Below, one piece after another: positions 25,677 through 34,998 of a DNA stretch of 64,000 nucleotides. The notes under the pieces were generated by a model that was not told the origin of the DNA, did not search any database, and saw nothing but the letters and a program-made list of their open reading frames with translations. Within the stretch, counting starts at the first letter, position 1, and every line of letters starts with the position of its first letter. Origin of the DNA: Inquilinus sp052113205. Lineage in GTDB: Bacteria; Pseudomonadota; Alphaproteobacteria; DSM-16000; Inquilinaceae. A program made the position numbers and the translations under genes. The stretch spans positions 16,206-80,205 of the forward strand of contig NZ_JBFRCU010000025.1 in NCBI RefSeq assembly GCF_052113205.1, given 5' to 3'.

Positions 25677-26651
25677 ATGGTCCACGCCATCCGCATCCAC
25701 GAGAACGGCGGCCCCGAGGTCATGCGCTGGGAGCCGGTCGACGTGCCGGCACCCGGTCCGGGCGAGATCCGGGTCCGCCACACCGCGGTCGGGCTGAACT
25801 ACATCGACACCTATATCCGCGACGGCCTCTACAAGTCGCAGCTGCCGCTGGTGCTGGGCCAGGAGGCGGCCGGCGAGGTCGTCGCGATCGGTCCGGATGT
25901 CACCGCCTTCAAGACCGGCGACCGCGTCGGCTACGGCAACGGCCCGACCGGCAGCTATGCCGAGGAGCGTGTGATCCCGGCCGAGAAGGTGGTGAAGATC
26001 CCAGACGGGGTCACCGACCGCACCGCGGCCGCGATCCTGCTGAAGGGACTGACCGCCTGGTACCTGCTGCGCCGCACCTTTCCCGTGCAGCCGGGCCAGA
26101 CCATCCTGTTCCACGCCGCCGCCGGCGGCGTCGGGCAGATCGCCTGCCAATGGGCCAAGCATCTCGGCGCCACGGTGATCGGCACCGCCGGCGGGCCGGA
26201 GAAGGTGGCGCTGGCCCGCGCCGCCGGCTGCGACCACGTGATCGACTATTCGACCGAGGATTTCGTCGCCCGCGTCCGCGCCATCACCGGCGGCAAGGGC
26301 GTGCCGGTGGTCTATGACGGCGTCGGCAAGACCACCTTCGACGGGTCGCTCGACTGCCTGTCGCCGCGCGGCATGATGGTGACCTTCGGCAACGCCTCCG
26401 GCCCGGTGGCGCCGATCAGCCCGCTGGTGCTGTCGCAGAAGGGGTCGCTGTTCCTGACCCGGCCGACGCTGGGCAGCTACATCGCCACCCGGCCGGAATA
26501 CGAGGCGGCGGCGGCGGAGCTGTTCGACGTGGTGGCCAAGGGCGCGGTGAAGATCTCGATCGCCCAGACCTATCCGCTGCGCGAAGCCGCCCAGGCCCAT
26601 CGCGACCTGGAGGCCCGGAAGACCACCGGGTCGACGGTGCTGCTGCCGTAA
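25677..26651 (+). CDS. NADPH:quinone oxidoreductase, zeta-crystallin type
   Basis: Zinc-free medium-chain oxidoreductase of 324 residues. It has the N-terminal GroES-like domain (IRIHENGGPEVMRWEPVDVP, VGLNYIDTYIRDG, PLVLGQEAAGEV) and the NADPH Rossmann motif HAAAGGVGQIACQWAKHLGA near residue 145. It probably reduces quinones or other electrophilic carbonyls in the cytoplasm. It lies 9 bases after the dienelactone hydrolase gene, implying co-transcription, and is followed by a hairpin terminator. Confidence 0.93.
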   Translation: MVHAIRIHENGGPEVMRWEPVDVPAPGPGEIRVRHTAVGLNYIDTYIRDGLYKSQLPLVLGQEAAGEVVAIGPDVTAFKTGDRVGYGNGPTGSYAEERVIPAEKVVKIPDGVTDRTAAAILLKGLTAWYLLRRTFPVQPGQTILFHAAAGGVGQIACQWAKHLGATVIGTAGGPEKVALARAAGCDHVIDYSTEDFVARVRAITGGKGVPVVYDGVGKTTFDGSLDCLSPRGMMVTFGNASGPVAPISPLVLSQKGSLFLTRPTLGSYIATRPEYEAAAAELFDVVAKGAVKISIAQTYPLREAAQAHRDLEARKTTGSTVLLP

Positions 26652-26979
26652 CGCGGCAAGTCCGAATTCGGAAAGACACAGGGCCGGGTGGCGGAGATCC
26701 CCATCCGGCCATTTCTTTTTCTGCCGGCGGGCCGGATCCATAGAGGATCAGGCCGATACGCCATCTCCGGCGTGCGCCTCCCGCCACGCCGACCCCGAAA
26801 ATTTTTTCCTGTCCCTCCCATATGGGCATGCCCAGCCGTAGCGAAGGCGGGATACAGCGATCTGACCGGCCGGGTCGCAGATGAAGCGCTGCGCTCGCCT
26901 GCCGGAGACAAGACAGTCCCGGCCGCATTTTCGCGCCCGGCAGAAGCCCGTCCCGTCCATCAGCTCATGAGGCAAGCCC
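26652..26979. other. 328-base intergenic region between qor and RTX gene
   Basis: Contains the qor terminator (26682-26720), a short A/T run near 26796-26810, and a small palindrome GGGCATGCCC (26824-26833). No gene or obvious promoter boxes could be supported. It must carry the control region of the RTX gene at 26980. Confidence 0.6.
26682..26720 (+). terminator. intrinsic terminator after qor
   Basis: GGCCGGGTGG (26682-26691) pairs with CCATCCGGCC (26701-26710) with one G-T wobble, followed by ATTTCTTTTT. It lies 30 bases after the qor stop. Confidence 0.85.
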
Positions 26980-28086
26980 ATGGCGATCATCAATGGCACC
27001 CCGGATGACGACGTCCTCGCCGGTGACGGCGAGAACGACGAGATCAATGGTCTCGGGGGCAATGATGTGCTCCTCGGAAACGGAGGCGACGACGAGCTCA
27101 ACGGCGGCGACGGCAACGACGAACTCTATGGCGGCGGCGGCAGCAACACCCTGAGCGGGGGTGGCGGCGACGATCAGGTCACCGTCACCAGGACGTTCAG
27201 CGACCCAACAAGTGCCGATGTCGTCGACGGAGGGGCCGGGACCGACACCCTCATCGTGGATTTTGCCGGTTCCGGCATCCAGCTCACCTACTCGCTGAAC
27301 GGGGTCAGCAGCGATGGGTCGGTCAGCTCCTCGAATTTCGAAGTGCTGATTTACACCGGTGGAAGCGGGAACGACATCGTCACCAGCGCGGCAGGCAGCG
27401 ACCAGCTGTTCGGCTACGCCGGCAACGACACGCTGGCCGGAGCTGCCGGGGCGGATCAGCTCGACGGCGGCGACGGCAATGACGTGCTCCGTGGTGGCGC
27501 CGGTGCGGATACGATCGACGGCGGCGCCGGCATCGATACCGCCAGCTACTACACCGGCACCACCGGAGTCCTGGTCAGCCTGGCCAGCGGCCTCGGCAGC
27601 GGCGGCGAGGCCCAGGGCGACACCCTCACCGGCATCGAGAACCTCTCCGGCAGCCAGGGGTGGGATCAGCTCTACGGCAACGCCGGCGCCAATGTGCTGC
27701 AAGGCTGGAACGGCAATGACCTTCTCGTCGGCCGGGCCGGCAAGGACACCCTCACCGGCGGTGCCGGGGCGGATCGCTTCCAGTTCACAGCCATCGGCGA
27801 CAGCGTGGTCGGGACGAATGCCGACCGGATCACCGATTTCAGCCATGCCCAGGGCGACAAGATCGACCTGTCGGGGATCGACGCCAACACGGGCGCGGCG
27901 GGCGACCAGGCCTTCAGCTTCATCGGTTCCGGCCTGTTCACCGACCATGCCGGCGAGTTGCGCGCCGCGGTCACCAGCCCCGGCGTCACCACCATCGCCG
28001 GCGACGTCAACGGCGACGGCGTCTCGGACTTCCATATCACCCTCACCGGCAGCCTCGGCCTCGTCGCCGCCGACTTCGTCCTCTAA
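26980..28086 (+). CDS. RTX calcium-binding repeat protein, probable type I secretion substrate
   Basis: Acidic secreted protein of 368 residues with no Sec signal peptide. Nonapeptide GGxGxDxL repeats occur in three blocks: near residues 15-65 (GGNDVLLGNGGDDELNGGDG), 130-185 (GNDTLAGAAGADQLDGGDG) and 225-260. Between and after them lie beta-rich regions and a serralysin-like C-terminal region (DRITDFSHAQGDKIDLSGID). The last residues, LGLVAADFVL, fit the hydrophobic C-terminal signal read by type I exporters. No protease, lipase or adhesin domain is recognised, and no exporter genes are adjacent. Calcium-dependent folding outside the cell is inferred. Confidence 0.88.
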   Translation: MAIINGTPDDDVLAGDGENDEINGLGGNDVLLGNGGDDELNGGDGNDELYGGGGSNTLSGGGGDDQVTVTRTFSDPTSADVVDGGAGTDTLIVDFAGSGIQLTYSLNGVSSDGSVSSSNFEVLIYTGGSGNDIVTSAAGSDQLFGYAGNDTLAGAAGADQLDGGDGNDVLRGGAGADTIDGGAGIDTASYYTGTTGVLVSLASGLGSGGEAQGDTLTGIENLSGSQGWDQLYGNAGANVLQGWNGNDLLVGRAGKDTLTGGAGADRFQFTAIGDSVVGTNADRITDFSHAQGDKIDLSGIDANTGAAGDQAFSFIGSGLFTDHAGELRAAVTSPGVTTIAGDVNGDGVSDFHITLTGSLGLVAADFVL

Positions 28087-28117
28087 GAGCGACCTCAACT
28101 CGCATCGGAGAACAGAC

Positions 28118-29395
28118 ATGAGCCAAGTTCTCAAGACTGCAGCCGCCGGCCTGATCGCAACCCTCGTTCTGATCATACCGCCGGCAGAGGCGGCACAGAG
28201 CCAGTCGGCAACCGTCAACGGCGTGGCCGTCGACCGGGTGACATGGCGGGGTTCGGATGGCGGAATACGCACCGCCTCGCTCAAGCGCCAGGGCAACGGC
28301 AATACGGGCAATGGCGGCTATGCGGTCCAGTTGACATATCCCTATCTGCTGAACGGCGTCGCCACCACGATGACCGTCAATGCCAGCAGTGCCGGTGACG
28401 GCTTCGGCTATTTCGTGGCCCATGAGCGCTACCGGCAATTCTCCGACGGCACGGAAGCGCCGATCGCCAACAAGATCTTCGGGGCCGACGATTCGCCGCT
28501 GGGCCTCAGCTTCGCGGTCACGGGCCGGATCGTGCCGAGCACGAGGAACCGCGTCATCGTCGAATACAAGACGACCTATCCGAAATACGGCACCATCGCG
28601 CCGAACGGCATCGATCCCGACACCGGCGAGGACAGCCCGCGGCTCGGCACCAGCCCGGCGCTGTTCAAGCGCTATGACCTGCCGGTCACGATCACCTGGT
28701 ACTTCCAGGACGGCGCCAACTGGCCGCTGATCGTGACGCGGGTCAGCCTCGCGCCCCTGCCGGGCGCCGACCGGGTCAGCTTCGACCTGCGCGGCCCCTA
28801 CGGAAAGCTGAACTTCGACGGCGGCAACAACCCGATCCGCCAGGTGATGTGGGCGGATCGCTACCACTTCACCACGACCAGCGACCCGCTGACGCGCAAC
28901 GCCACCTGGACCTGGACCGGGGCCAATACAGGCGCCCGGTTCTCGGCCCTGCTGGCCGGCCAGTTCGAGATGGGACTGTTCGAGCCGACGGTCTATTCCA
29001 TGTCCGCCTTGCGCGACGGCTATTCCGAAGCGCGCGGCACGACCTCGGCGACATACAATGGCGGCAATGGCTGCCCGTTCCAGGCGCAGAAGCTGCCCTG
29101 CGACTACGAATGGCCGTACCAGTCGTCGCAATACGAGCTGCCCTACGACAATCCCAACGGCACCACGGTCTCGGAGAAGATGGCCTGGGGCTCGACGCCC
29201 TACTACGGCACCAGCCTTTCTTCCGTGTTTGACGGCGTCCAGTCGGTGCCGTTCAACGGCTTCCCGCAGAACCGGATCATCGAATACCGGGTCTGCCTGG
29301 TCCTGGGCCCGCGGACCGCCGGCGGGCTGACCAAGGCCATCGCCTCGCGGACGCCGGGCAGCTACGACTGCGCCGTAAAGCCGTCCGGCTTATGA
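28118..29395 (+). CDS. secreted protein of unknown function
   Basis: Unrecognised protein of 425 residues. A Sec signal peptide (TAAAGLIATLVLIIPPAEAA) is cleaved near residue 25. The mature part is rich in Tyr, Trp, Asn, Gly and Thr with regular beta-strand spacing, for example WYFQDGANWPLIVTRVSL, DLRGPYGKLNFDGGN and TWTWTGANTG. Four cysteines at about residues 319, 328, 393 and 418 could form two disulfides, as expected for an exported beta protein. It starts 31 bases after the RTX gene, so the two are probably co-transcribed. No catalytic motif is evident. A carbohydrate-binding or surface role is possible but not shown. Confidence 0.7.
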   Translation: MSQVLKTAAAGLIATLVLIIPPAEAAQSQSATVNGVAVDRVTWRGSDGGIRTASLKRQGNGNTGNGGYAVQLTYPYLLNGVATTMTVNASSAGDGFGYFVAHERYRQFSDGTEAPIANKIFGADDSPLGLSFAVTGRIVPSTRNRVIVEYKTTYPKYGTIAPNGIDPDTGEDSPRLGTSPALFKRYDLPVTITWYFQDGANWPLIVTRVSLAPLPGADRVSFDLRGPYGKLNFDGGNNPIRQVMWADRYHFTTTSDPLTRNATWTWTGANTGARFSALLAGQFEMGLFEPTVYSMSALRDGYSEARGTTSATYNGGNGCPFQAQKLPCDYEWPYQSSQYELPYDNPNGTTVSEKMAWGSTPYYGTSLSSVFDGVQSVPFNGFPQNRIIEYRVCLVLGPRTAGGLTKAIASRTPGSYDCAVKPSGL

Positions 29396-29465
29396 CGGCC
29401 TGAATGCCGGGCCGGCCGTCCGAAGCCGCCCGGGCATCCGACTCACCAGGCTCGCCGACGACCTC

Positions 29466-30110
29466 TCAAGGCGTCGGCGCGGCCGGGGCGGCGTAGGCGC
29501 GCAGAAAGGCGTCGACGCCACTCTTCAGGCCACGCTCGATCCGCTCCTCGCTCGGCATCTCGATGCCGAGCTCCATCCGCATCTTCATATGGCCGAGGAT
29601 CATGGCGCCGAACTGCTCGGCCGCCAGCTCGGGGTCCGGCACCGCCAGCACGCCGCGCGCATTGGCGGCGGCGAAGAAGGTCGTCAGGTGGGCCTTGCCC
29701 TGGCCCGGCCCGGCCTCGTACATCGCCCGGCCGAGCTCCGGGAAACGGCCCGCCTCGGCCAGCACGTTGCGATACACCTTGATCACATCCGGGTTCAGGA
29801 TGAAGCGCAGCAGCGTGCCGCCGGCCTCCATCAGCGCGGCGCGCAGGTCGTCCGGCGGCGGCGACATCGCCGCCAGCCGCTCGAACGCCAGGCAGGCGCT
29901 GCCGACGATGGCCGCGAACAGCTCCTCCTTGCTGGTGAAATGGGCGTAGAGCGTGGCCTTTGACACGCCGGCCTCGCGCGCGATCGCGTCCATGCTGGCC
30001 GCGCCATAGCCCTGTTCCAGAAAGATGCCATAGGCCGCCTTGAGGATCTGGCTCGGCTTCCGGCTGGTGGCGGCTGGCGGCGGAAGCGTGTCGGTGAACG
30101 GGCAGGTCAT
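29466..30110 (-). CDS. TetR/AcrR family repressor of the emrAB operon
   Basis: Transcription regulator of 214 residues. The N-terminal helix-turn-helix is KAAYGIFLEQGYGAASMDAI followed by AREAGVSKATLYAHFTSKEE; the C-terminal ligand domain (ALMEAGGTLLRFILNPDVIK) is of the AefR-like type. It is divergent from emrA, and the intergenic region holds two matching palindromes, so it most likely represses both itself and the pump until a ligand binds. ATG 30110 gives a short N-terminal arm before the HTH; the frame runs far upstream but only as a shadow of emrA. Confidence 0.92.
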   Translation of the reverse strand: MTCPFTDTLPPPAATSRKPSQILKAAYGIFLEQGYGAASMDAIAREAGVSKATLYAHFTSKEELFAAIVGSACLAFERLAAMSPPPDDLRAALMEAGGTLLRFILNPDVIKVYRNVLAEAGRFPELGRAMYEAGPGQGKAHLTTFFAAANARGVLAVPDPELAAEQFGAMILGHMKMRMELGIEMPSEERIERGLKSGVDAFLRAYAAPAAPTP

Positions 30111-30138
30111 CGGCCTAGGGATACATGGAGATTGAGCT

Positions 30139-30157
30139 AAACTGAACCGTTCAGTTT
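30139..30157. promoter_or_regulatory. TetR operator 1
   Basis: Palindrome AAACTGAACCGTTCAGTTT, perfect around its centre base, between the repressor gene and the candidate emrA -35 box. It shares the core ACTGAAC-n-GTTCAGT with operator 2. Confidence 0.85.
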
Positions 30158-30161
30158 CGTC

Positions 30162-30190
30162 TTGACAAGAGATAGGGCAAACAGCAACTT
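30162..30190 (+). promoter_or_regulatory. candidate promoter of emrAB
   Basis: A perfect -35 box TTGACA (30162-30167) is followed 17 bases later by a weak -10 (CAACTT, 30185-30190). The box lies between the two operators, so a bound repressor would block RNA polymerase. The -10 assignment is tentative. Confidence 0.45.
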
Positions 30191-30201
30191 TCCGCAACAA
30201 G

Positions 30202-30216
30202 ACTGAACGGTTCAGT
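30202..30216. promoter_or_regulatory. TetR operator 2
   Basis: Palindrome ACTGAACGGTTCAGT, the same core as operator 1, centred about 61 bases further on and just before the emrA start. It would overlap the early transcribed region. Confidence 0.85.
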
Positions 30217-30233
30217 TCACCTCGGTGACCCCA

Positions 30234-31322
30234 ATGCGCAAGCCCATCATCGTCATCGCGGCCCTGGCCGCCATCGCTGCTGCCGGAACTTTCGGCTACC
30301 GGTGGTGGACCGTCGACCGGTTCTTCGAGACCACCGACAACGCCTATGTGCAGAGCGACACCAGCACGCTCAGCCCGCAGGTCGAAGGCGCGGTGACGGC
30401 CGTGCTGGTCACCGACAACCAGATGGTGAAGGCCGACGATCCGCTGGTCCGGATCGACGACCGCGACTACCGCGCCCAGCTGGCGCAGGCGAAGGCGGAG
30501 CTGTCGGCTCAAGCTGCGACGCTGGCCTCGATCGAGCAGCAGCTGGCGCTGCAGGATTCGATGATCGCCCAGGCCAAGGCCAGCGTCGACCAGGCAACCG
30601 CCACCCTGGCCCAGACCGGCAACGACCTGGAGCGGGCGCGCCGGCTGTGGGAGACCCGCAACGGCAGCCAGCAGGCCTTCGAGACCGCCGACACCGAGCA
30701 CAAGCGCGCCGACGCCGCGCTGGCCAGCGCCCAGGCGGCACTGATCAATCAGCAAGGCCAGACGGCGATCCTGCAGGCCTCGCACCGTCAGGCCCAGGCC
30801 CAGATCGAGCGGCTGACCGCGTCGGTCGACCTGGCCCAGATCAGCCTCGACCGCACCGTGATCCACGCCCCGGTCGACGGCGTCGTCGGCAACAAGGGGG
30901 TCGAGGTCGGGCAGTACGTCAAGGCCGGCACGCAGCTGATGTCGATCGTGCCGCTGCCCAGCGTCTATGTCGTCGCCAACTTCAAGGAGACCCAGCTGGC
31001 CGAGATGCGGGTCGGCCAGACGGTGACGCTGTCGGTCGACGCCTTCCCCGGCAAGTCGCTGACCGGCAAGGTCGAGAGCTTCGCCCCGGCCAGCGGCGCC
31101 GAGTTCAGCCTGCTGCCGGCGGAGAACGCGACCGGCAACTTCACCAAGATCGTGCAGCGCGTGCCGGTGCGGATCGCGGTGCCGGCCGACAACCAACTGA
31201 GCGGCCTGCTGCGCCCCGGCCTGTCGGTCGGCGTCGCGGTCGACACCCGCGAGGAAGGCACCGGTCCGCTGCTGGCCAGCGGCATCTTCGGCGCCGCCAT
31301 GGCCGCCGAGTTCCGGCGGTGA
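30234..31322 (+). CDS. HlyD/EmrA-type membrane fusion protein
   Basis: Periplasmic adaptor of a multidrug efflux pump, 362 residues. One N-terminal membrane anchor (PIIVIAALAAIAAAGTFGYR) is followed by a biotinyl-lipoyl-like half (VQSDTSTLSPQVEGAVTAV). A long coiled-coil hairpin rich in Ala and Gln spans about residues 80-200. The second lipoyl half is VIHAPVDGVVGNKGVEVGQY, then the beta-barrel domain. ATG 30234 is preferred to GTG 30225. The stop overlaps the MFS gene start (GTGA). Regulation by the adjacent TetR protein is implied by the operators. Confidence 0.93.
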   Translation: MRKPIIVIAALAAIAAAGTFGYRWWTVDRFFETTDNAYVQSDTSTLSPQVEGAVTAVLVTDNQMVKADDPLVRIDDRDYRAQLAQAKAELSAQAATLASIEQQLALQDSMIAQAKASVDQATATLAQTGNDLERARRLWETRNGSQQAFETADTEHKRADAALASAQAALINQQGQTAILQASHRQAQAQIERLTASVDLAQISLDRTVIHAPVDGVVGNKGVEVGQYVKAGTQLMSIVPLPSVYVVANFKETQLAEMRVGQTVTLSVDAFPGKSLTGKVESFAPASGAEFSLLPAENATGNFTKIVQRVPVRIAVPADNQLSGLLRPGLSVGVAVDTREEGTGPLLASGIFGAAMAAEFRR

Positions 31323-32917
31323 GCTCGACGACGGTTGACGCGCTGCCGGCCCCTGCTCCGGCGGCGCCGAAGCGCACCGGCGCCAGCACGCGGGAGACGA
31401 TCGGGTTCTTCACCATGGTCGTCGGCATGTTCATGGCGATCCTGGACATCCAGATCGTCTCGAGCTCGATCAGCGAGATCCAGGCCGGCCTGGCGGCCAG
31501 CCCCGACGAGATCAGCTGGGTGCAGACCGCCTATCTGATCGCCGAGGTGGTGATGATCCCGCTGTCGGGGTTCCTCTCCCGCCTGTTGTCGACCCGGATC
31601 CTCTACGTCATCTCCGCGGCCAGCTTCACCCTCGCCAGCCTGGCCTGCGCGGTGGCCTGGAACATCGAATCGATGATCGTGTTCCGGGCGCTGCAGGGCT
31701 TCCTCGGCGGGGCGATGATCCCGACCGTCTTCGCCGCCTCCTTCATCCTGTTCCCGCCGGAGCGGCGGGCCGGCATCTCGGTGCTGATCGGCCTGGTCGC
31801 GACCATGGCGCCGACCATCGGACCGACGCTCGGCGGCTACCTGACCCAGGCCTTCTCCTGGCACTGGCTGTTCCTGATCAACGTCATCCCGGGCGTGCTG
31901 GTGACCACCGGCGTGTGGTTCCTGGTCAAGTTCGACAAGCCGAACCTGGAACTGCTCAAGGGCTTCGACTTCGCCGGGCTGGGGCTGATGGCGCTGTTCC
32001 TCGGCAGCCTGGAATATGTGTTCGAGGAAGGGCCACGCTGGGACTGGTTCGAGGACCGGTCGATCTTCACCTTCGCCGTGATCGGGACGCTGGCCGGGAT
32101 CGCCTTCTTCGCCCGGGTGCTGAGCGCCAGGAACCCGATCGTCGACCTGCGCGCCTTCGCCGACCGCAACTTCTCGCTCGGCTGCCTGTACAGCCTGATC
32201 ATCGGCGTCGGGCTGTACGGCGCCGTCTACATCGTGCCCCTGTTCCTGGGCCGGGTGCGCGGCCTGAACAGCCTGCAGATCGGCGAGATCATGTTCGTCA
32301 CCGGCGTGTTCCAGTTCATCTCGGCGCCGGTCGCCGGCATGCTGTCGAAGAAGCTCGACCTGCGGCTGATGCTCGGCATCGGCCTCGTCGCCTTCGGCAC
32401 CGGGGTCTACATGATGACCTGGATCACCGCCGATTGGAGCTTCTGGGAGCTGTTCTGGCCGCAGGCGATCCGCGGCATGTCGCTGATGCTGCTGTTCCTG
32501 CCGATCAACACCCTGGCGCTCGGCACCCTGCCGCCCGACAAGATCAAGAATGCGTCCGGCCTCTACAACCTGATGCGCAATATGGGCGGCGCCTTCGGCC
32601 TGGCCGGCATCAACACGGTCATGATCGACCGGGCCCGCCTGCACACCTCGCGCATCGCCGACCACGTCAGCCTGACCAACCCGCAGGTGCAGGCGACGGT
32701 CGACAATTTCAGCCAGAAGTTCACCGCGGCCGGCCTCGGCAACCCCGACCTCGCCGCGGTGAAGATGCTGGACAACATGGTGCTGAAGCAGGCGCAGGTG
32801 CTGACCTTCGCCGACTGTTTCCTGCTGATGGCGCTGCTGTTCTATGCCGGGCTGCTGCTGATGCCGCTGCTGCGCGCGCCGAAGCCCGCGCCCGGCAGCG
32901 GTGGCGGTGGACACTGA
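31319..32917 (+). CDS. DHA2-family MFS efflux transporter, EmrB/QacA type
   Basis: Inner-membrane drug:proton antiporter of 532 residues with the 14 hydrophobic segments of the DHA2 class. Motif-like elements include MFMAILDIQIVSSSISEIQA in helix 1, GFLSRLLSTRILYVISAASF (motif A loop) and the motif C region in helix 5, LVATMAPTIGPTLGGYL. The cytoplasmic C-terminus ends in a Gly-rich tail. GTG 31319 overlaps the emrA stop. With the adaptor it should form an EmrAB-like pump with an outer-membrane channel encoded elsewhere. Confidence 0.94.
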   Translation: MSSTTVDALPAPAPAAPKRTGASTRETIGFFTMVVGMFMAILDIQIVSSSISEIQAGLAASPDEISWVQTAYLIAEVVMIPLSGFLSRLLSTRILYVISAASFTLASLACAVAWNIESMIVFRALQGFLGGAMIPTVFAASFILFPPERRAGISVLIGLVATMAPTIGPTLGGYLTQAFSWHWLFLINVIPGVLVTTGVWFLVKFDKPNLELLKGFDFAGLGLMALFLGSLEYVFEEGPRWDWFEDRSIFTFAVIGTLAGIAFFARVLSARNPIVDLRAFADRNFSLGCLYSLIIGVGLYGAVYIVPLFLGRVRGLNSLQIGEIMFVTGVFQFISAPVAGMLSKKLDLRLMLGIGLVAFGTGVYMMTWITADWSFWELFWPQAIRGMSLMLLFLPINTLALGTLPPDKIKNASGLYNLMRNMGGAFGLAGINTVMIDRARLHTSRIADHVSLTNPQVQATVDNFSQKFTAAGLGNPDLAAVKMLDNMVLKQAQVLTFADCFLLMALLFYAGLLLMPLLRAPKPAPGSGGGGH

Positions 32918-32932
32918 AACGGCGCCTGGGCC

Positions 32933-33298
32933 TCAGACCGGCGGGAGCGTCGCCCCGTTTCGGGCATAGACCTGGGCGACCCGACAGCTCAGCGGGTCGT
33001 ATTGGACCACGATCGCGCCCGGCCGGCCAGGCTGCTTAACCCAGGCTTGGCGCGCCGCCAGGCTGTACTCGGTCGGAGAGCCGGGCGTGAATGGCGCGAT
33101 CTCGATGCTGGAGATGCCGCCCGCCGTGAGGTGATAAGCCGCGAGCGCGCCGGCTATGCGGCCGGAGCAGGCGTCGTTTCCCATCAGGCTGCGGACCTTT
33201 TCAGCCAGCGCCGGGTCGGGCGTCGCCGACGGTGGGACCAGACCGGCGCAGCCCGACAGGGCCAGGACGAGGGCGAGGCTGGAGCGGAGCTTGGCCAT
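32933..33298 (-). CDS. small putative lipoprotein
   Basis: Protein of 121 residues starting at ATG 33298, with an N-terminal signal (KLRSSLALVLALSGCAG) and lipobox LSGC, so it is likely lipid-anchored in the envelope. The mature part has a Cys pair (NDACSGRIAGALAAYHL and DPLSCRVAQVYARNGA) and no known domain that I recognise. It converges with emrB, 15 bases apart, and lies downstream of rho with a terminator between. Confidence 0.7.
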   Translation of the reverse strand: MAKLRSSLALVLALSGCAGLVPPSATPDPALAEKVRSLMGNDACSGRIAGALAAYHLTAGGISSIEIAPFTPGSPTEYSLAARQAWVKQPGRPGAIVVQYDPLSCRVAQVYARNGATLPPV

Positions 33299-33381
33299 AC
33301 TGATCCCACAGCTGGTTTCGCCAGCGAAATGGTGATGCCGGCGTGTCCGGTCAACCGGGGCGCAGCGCAACGCCGACCTGA

Positions 33382-33420
33382 AACGAAAGGGCCGCCGATC
33401 CTGCGACCGGCGGCCCTTTC
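33382..33420 (-). terminator. intrinsic terminator of rho
   Basis: A perfect 13-base stem (33385-33397 with 33408-33420) and a 10-base loop, followed on the minus strand by a short T-containing stretch. It starts 18 bases after the rho stop codon. Confidence 0.85.
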
Positions 33421-33438
33421 GTCATCCCGTGCGGGACG

Positions 33439-34695
<1,257 letters not shown>

Positions 34696-34840
34696 GGGGA
34701 CCCTGATGGGCGTGGACAGATCGCCGGCGGCGCGGCGTCTTTGGATTGATGTCTCGCTGGAAGCCTCGGTCCACGGCGCGAAGGGCTCGACCGTGCCGGC
34801 CCCTCTGACGAGCGCCGGAAGACCGCTGAGAACAGCAGAT

Positions 34841-34868
34841 GGTTATCGAATGACTTGCCGCAAGTCAA
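34841..34868 (-). promoter_or_regulatory. candidate rho promoter with overlapping palindrome
   Basis: On the minus strand TTGACT (34863-34868) and ATAACC (34841-34846) are 16 bases apart. The palindrome TGACTTGCCGCAAGTCA (34851-34867) covers the -35 and spacer, so it could be an operator. Confidence 0.4.
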
Positions 34869-34897
34869 TCACGGGGCCTCCGTATGCCCCTTAATTT

Positions 34898-34969
34898 CGT
34901 CATCCCCACGAAAGTGGGGATCTCCAGCCGCTTGATCGGAACGAGATTCCCGCTTTCGCGGGAATGACG
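34898..34969. repeat. REP-like palindromic element, GTCATCCCC family
   Basis: CGTCATCCCCACGAAAGTGG at the left and CCCGCTTTCGCGGGAATGACG at the right form two local hairpins inside GTCAT...ATGAC ends. This matches a repeat style common in alphaproteobacterial genomes. It lies between hemJ and the rho promoter. Confidence 0.85.
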
Positions 34970-34998
34970 ATCAGGGAGGAGAAGTGGATCGAGGCCGC

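Larger units (their letters stand above)
34696..34998. other. 303-base gap with rho leader and REP element
   Basis: No gene is supported. On the minus strand it contains a long rho leader of about 140 bases, the candidate rho promoter and palindrome, and on the hemJ side the REP element at 34898-34969. A long untranslated leader fits the known autoregulation of rho in other bacteria. Confidence 0.6.

Noticed and set aside
24732..26741. 669-codon minus-strand frame opposite the hydrolase and qor genes
   Set aside because: Two recognised enzymes are on the + strand; the minus frame has shadow composition.
26965..28311. 448-codon minus-strand frame opposite the RTX gene
   Set aside because: Long because repeated Gly/Asp codons lack reverse stops; the RTX repeats on the + strand explain the sequence.
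30965..32914. 649-codon minus-strand frame opposite emrB
   Set aside because: His/Gln/Asp-rich shadow of a membrane protein gene.
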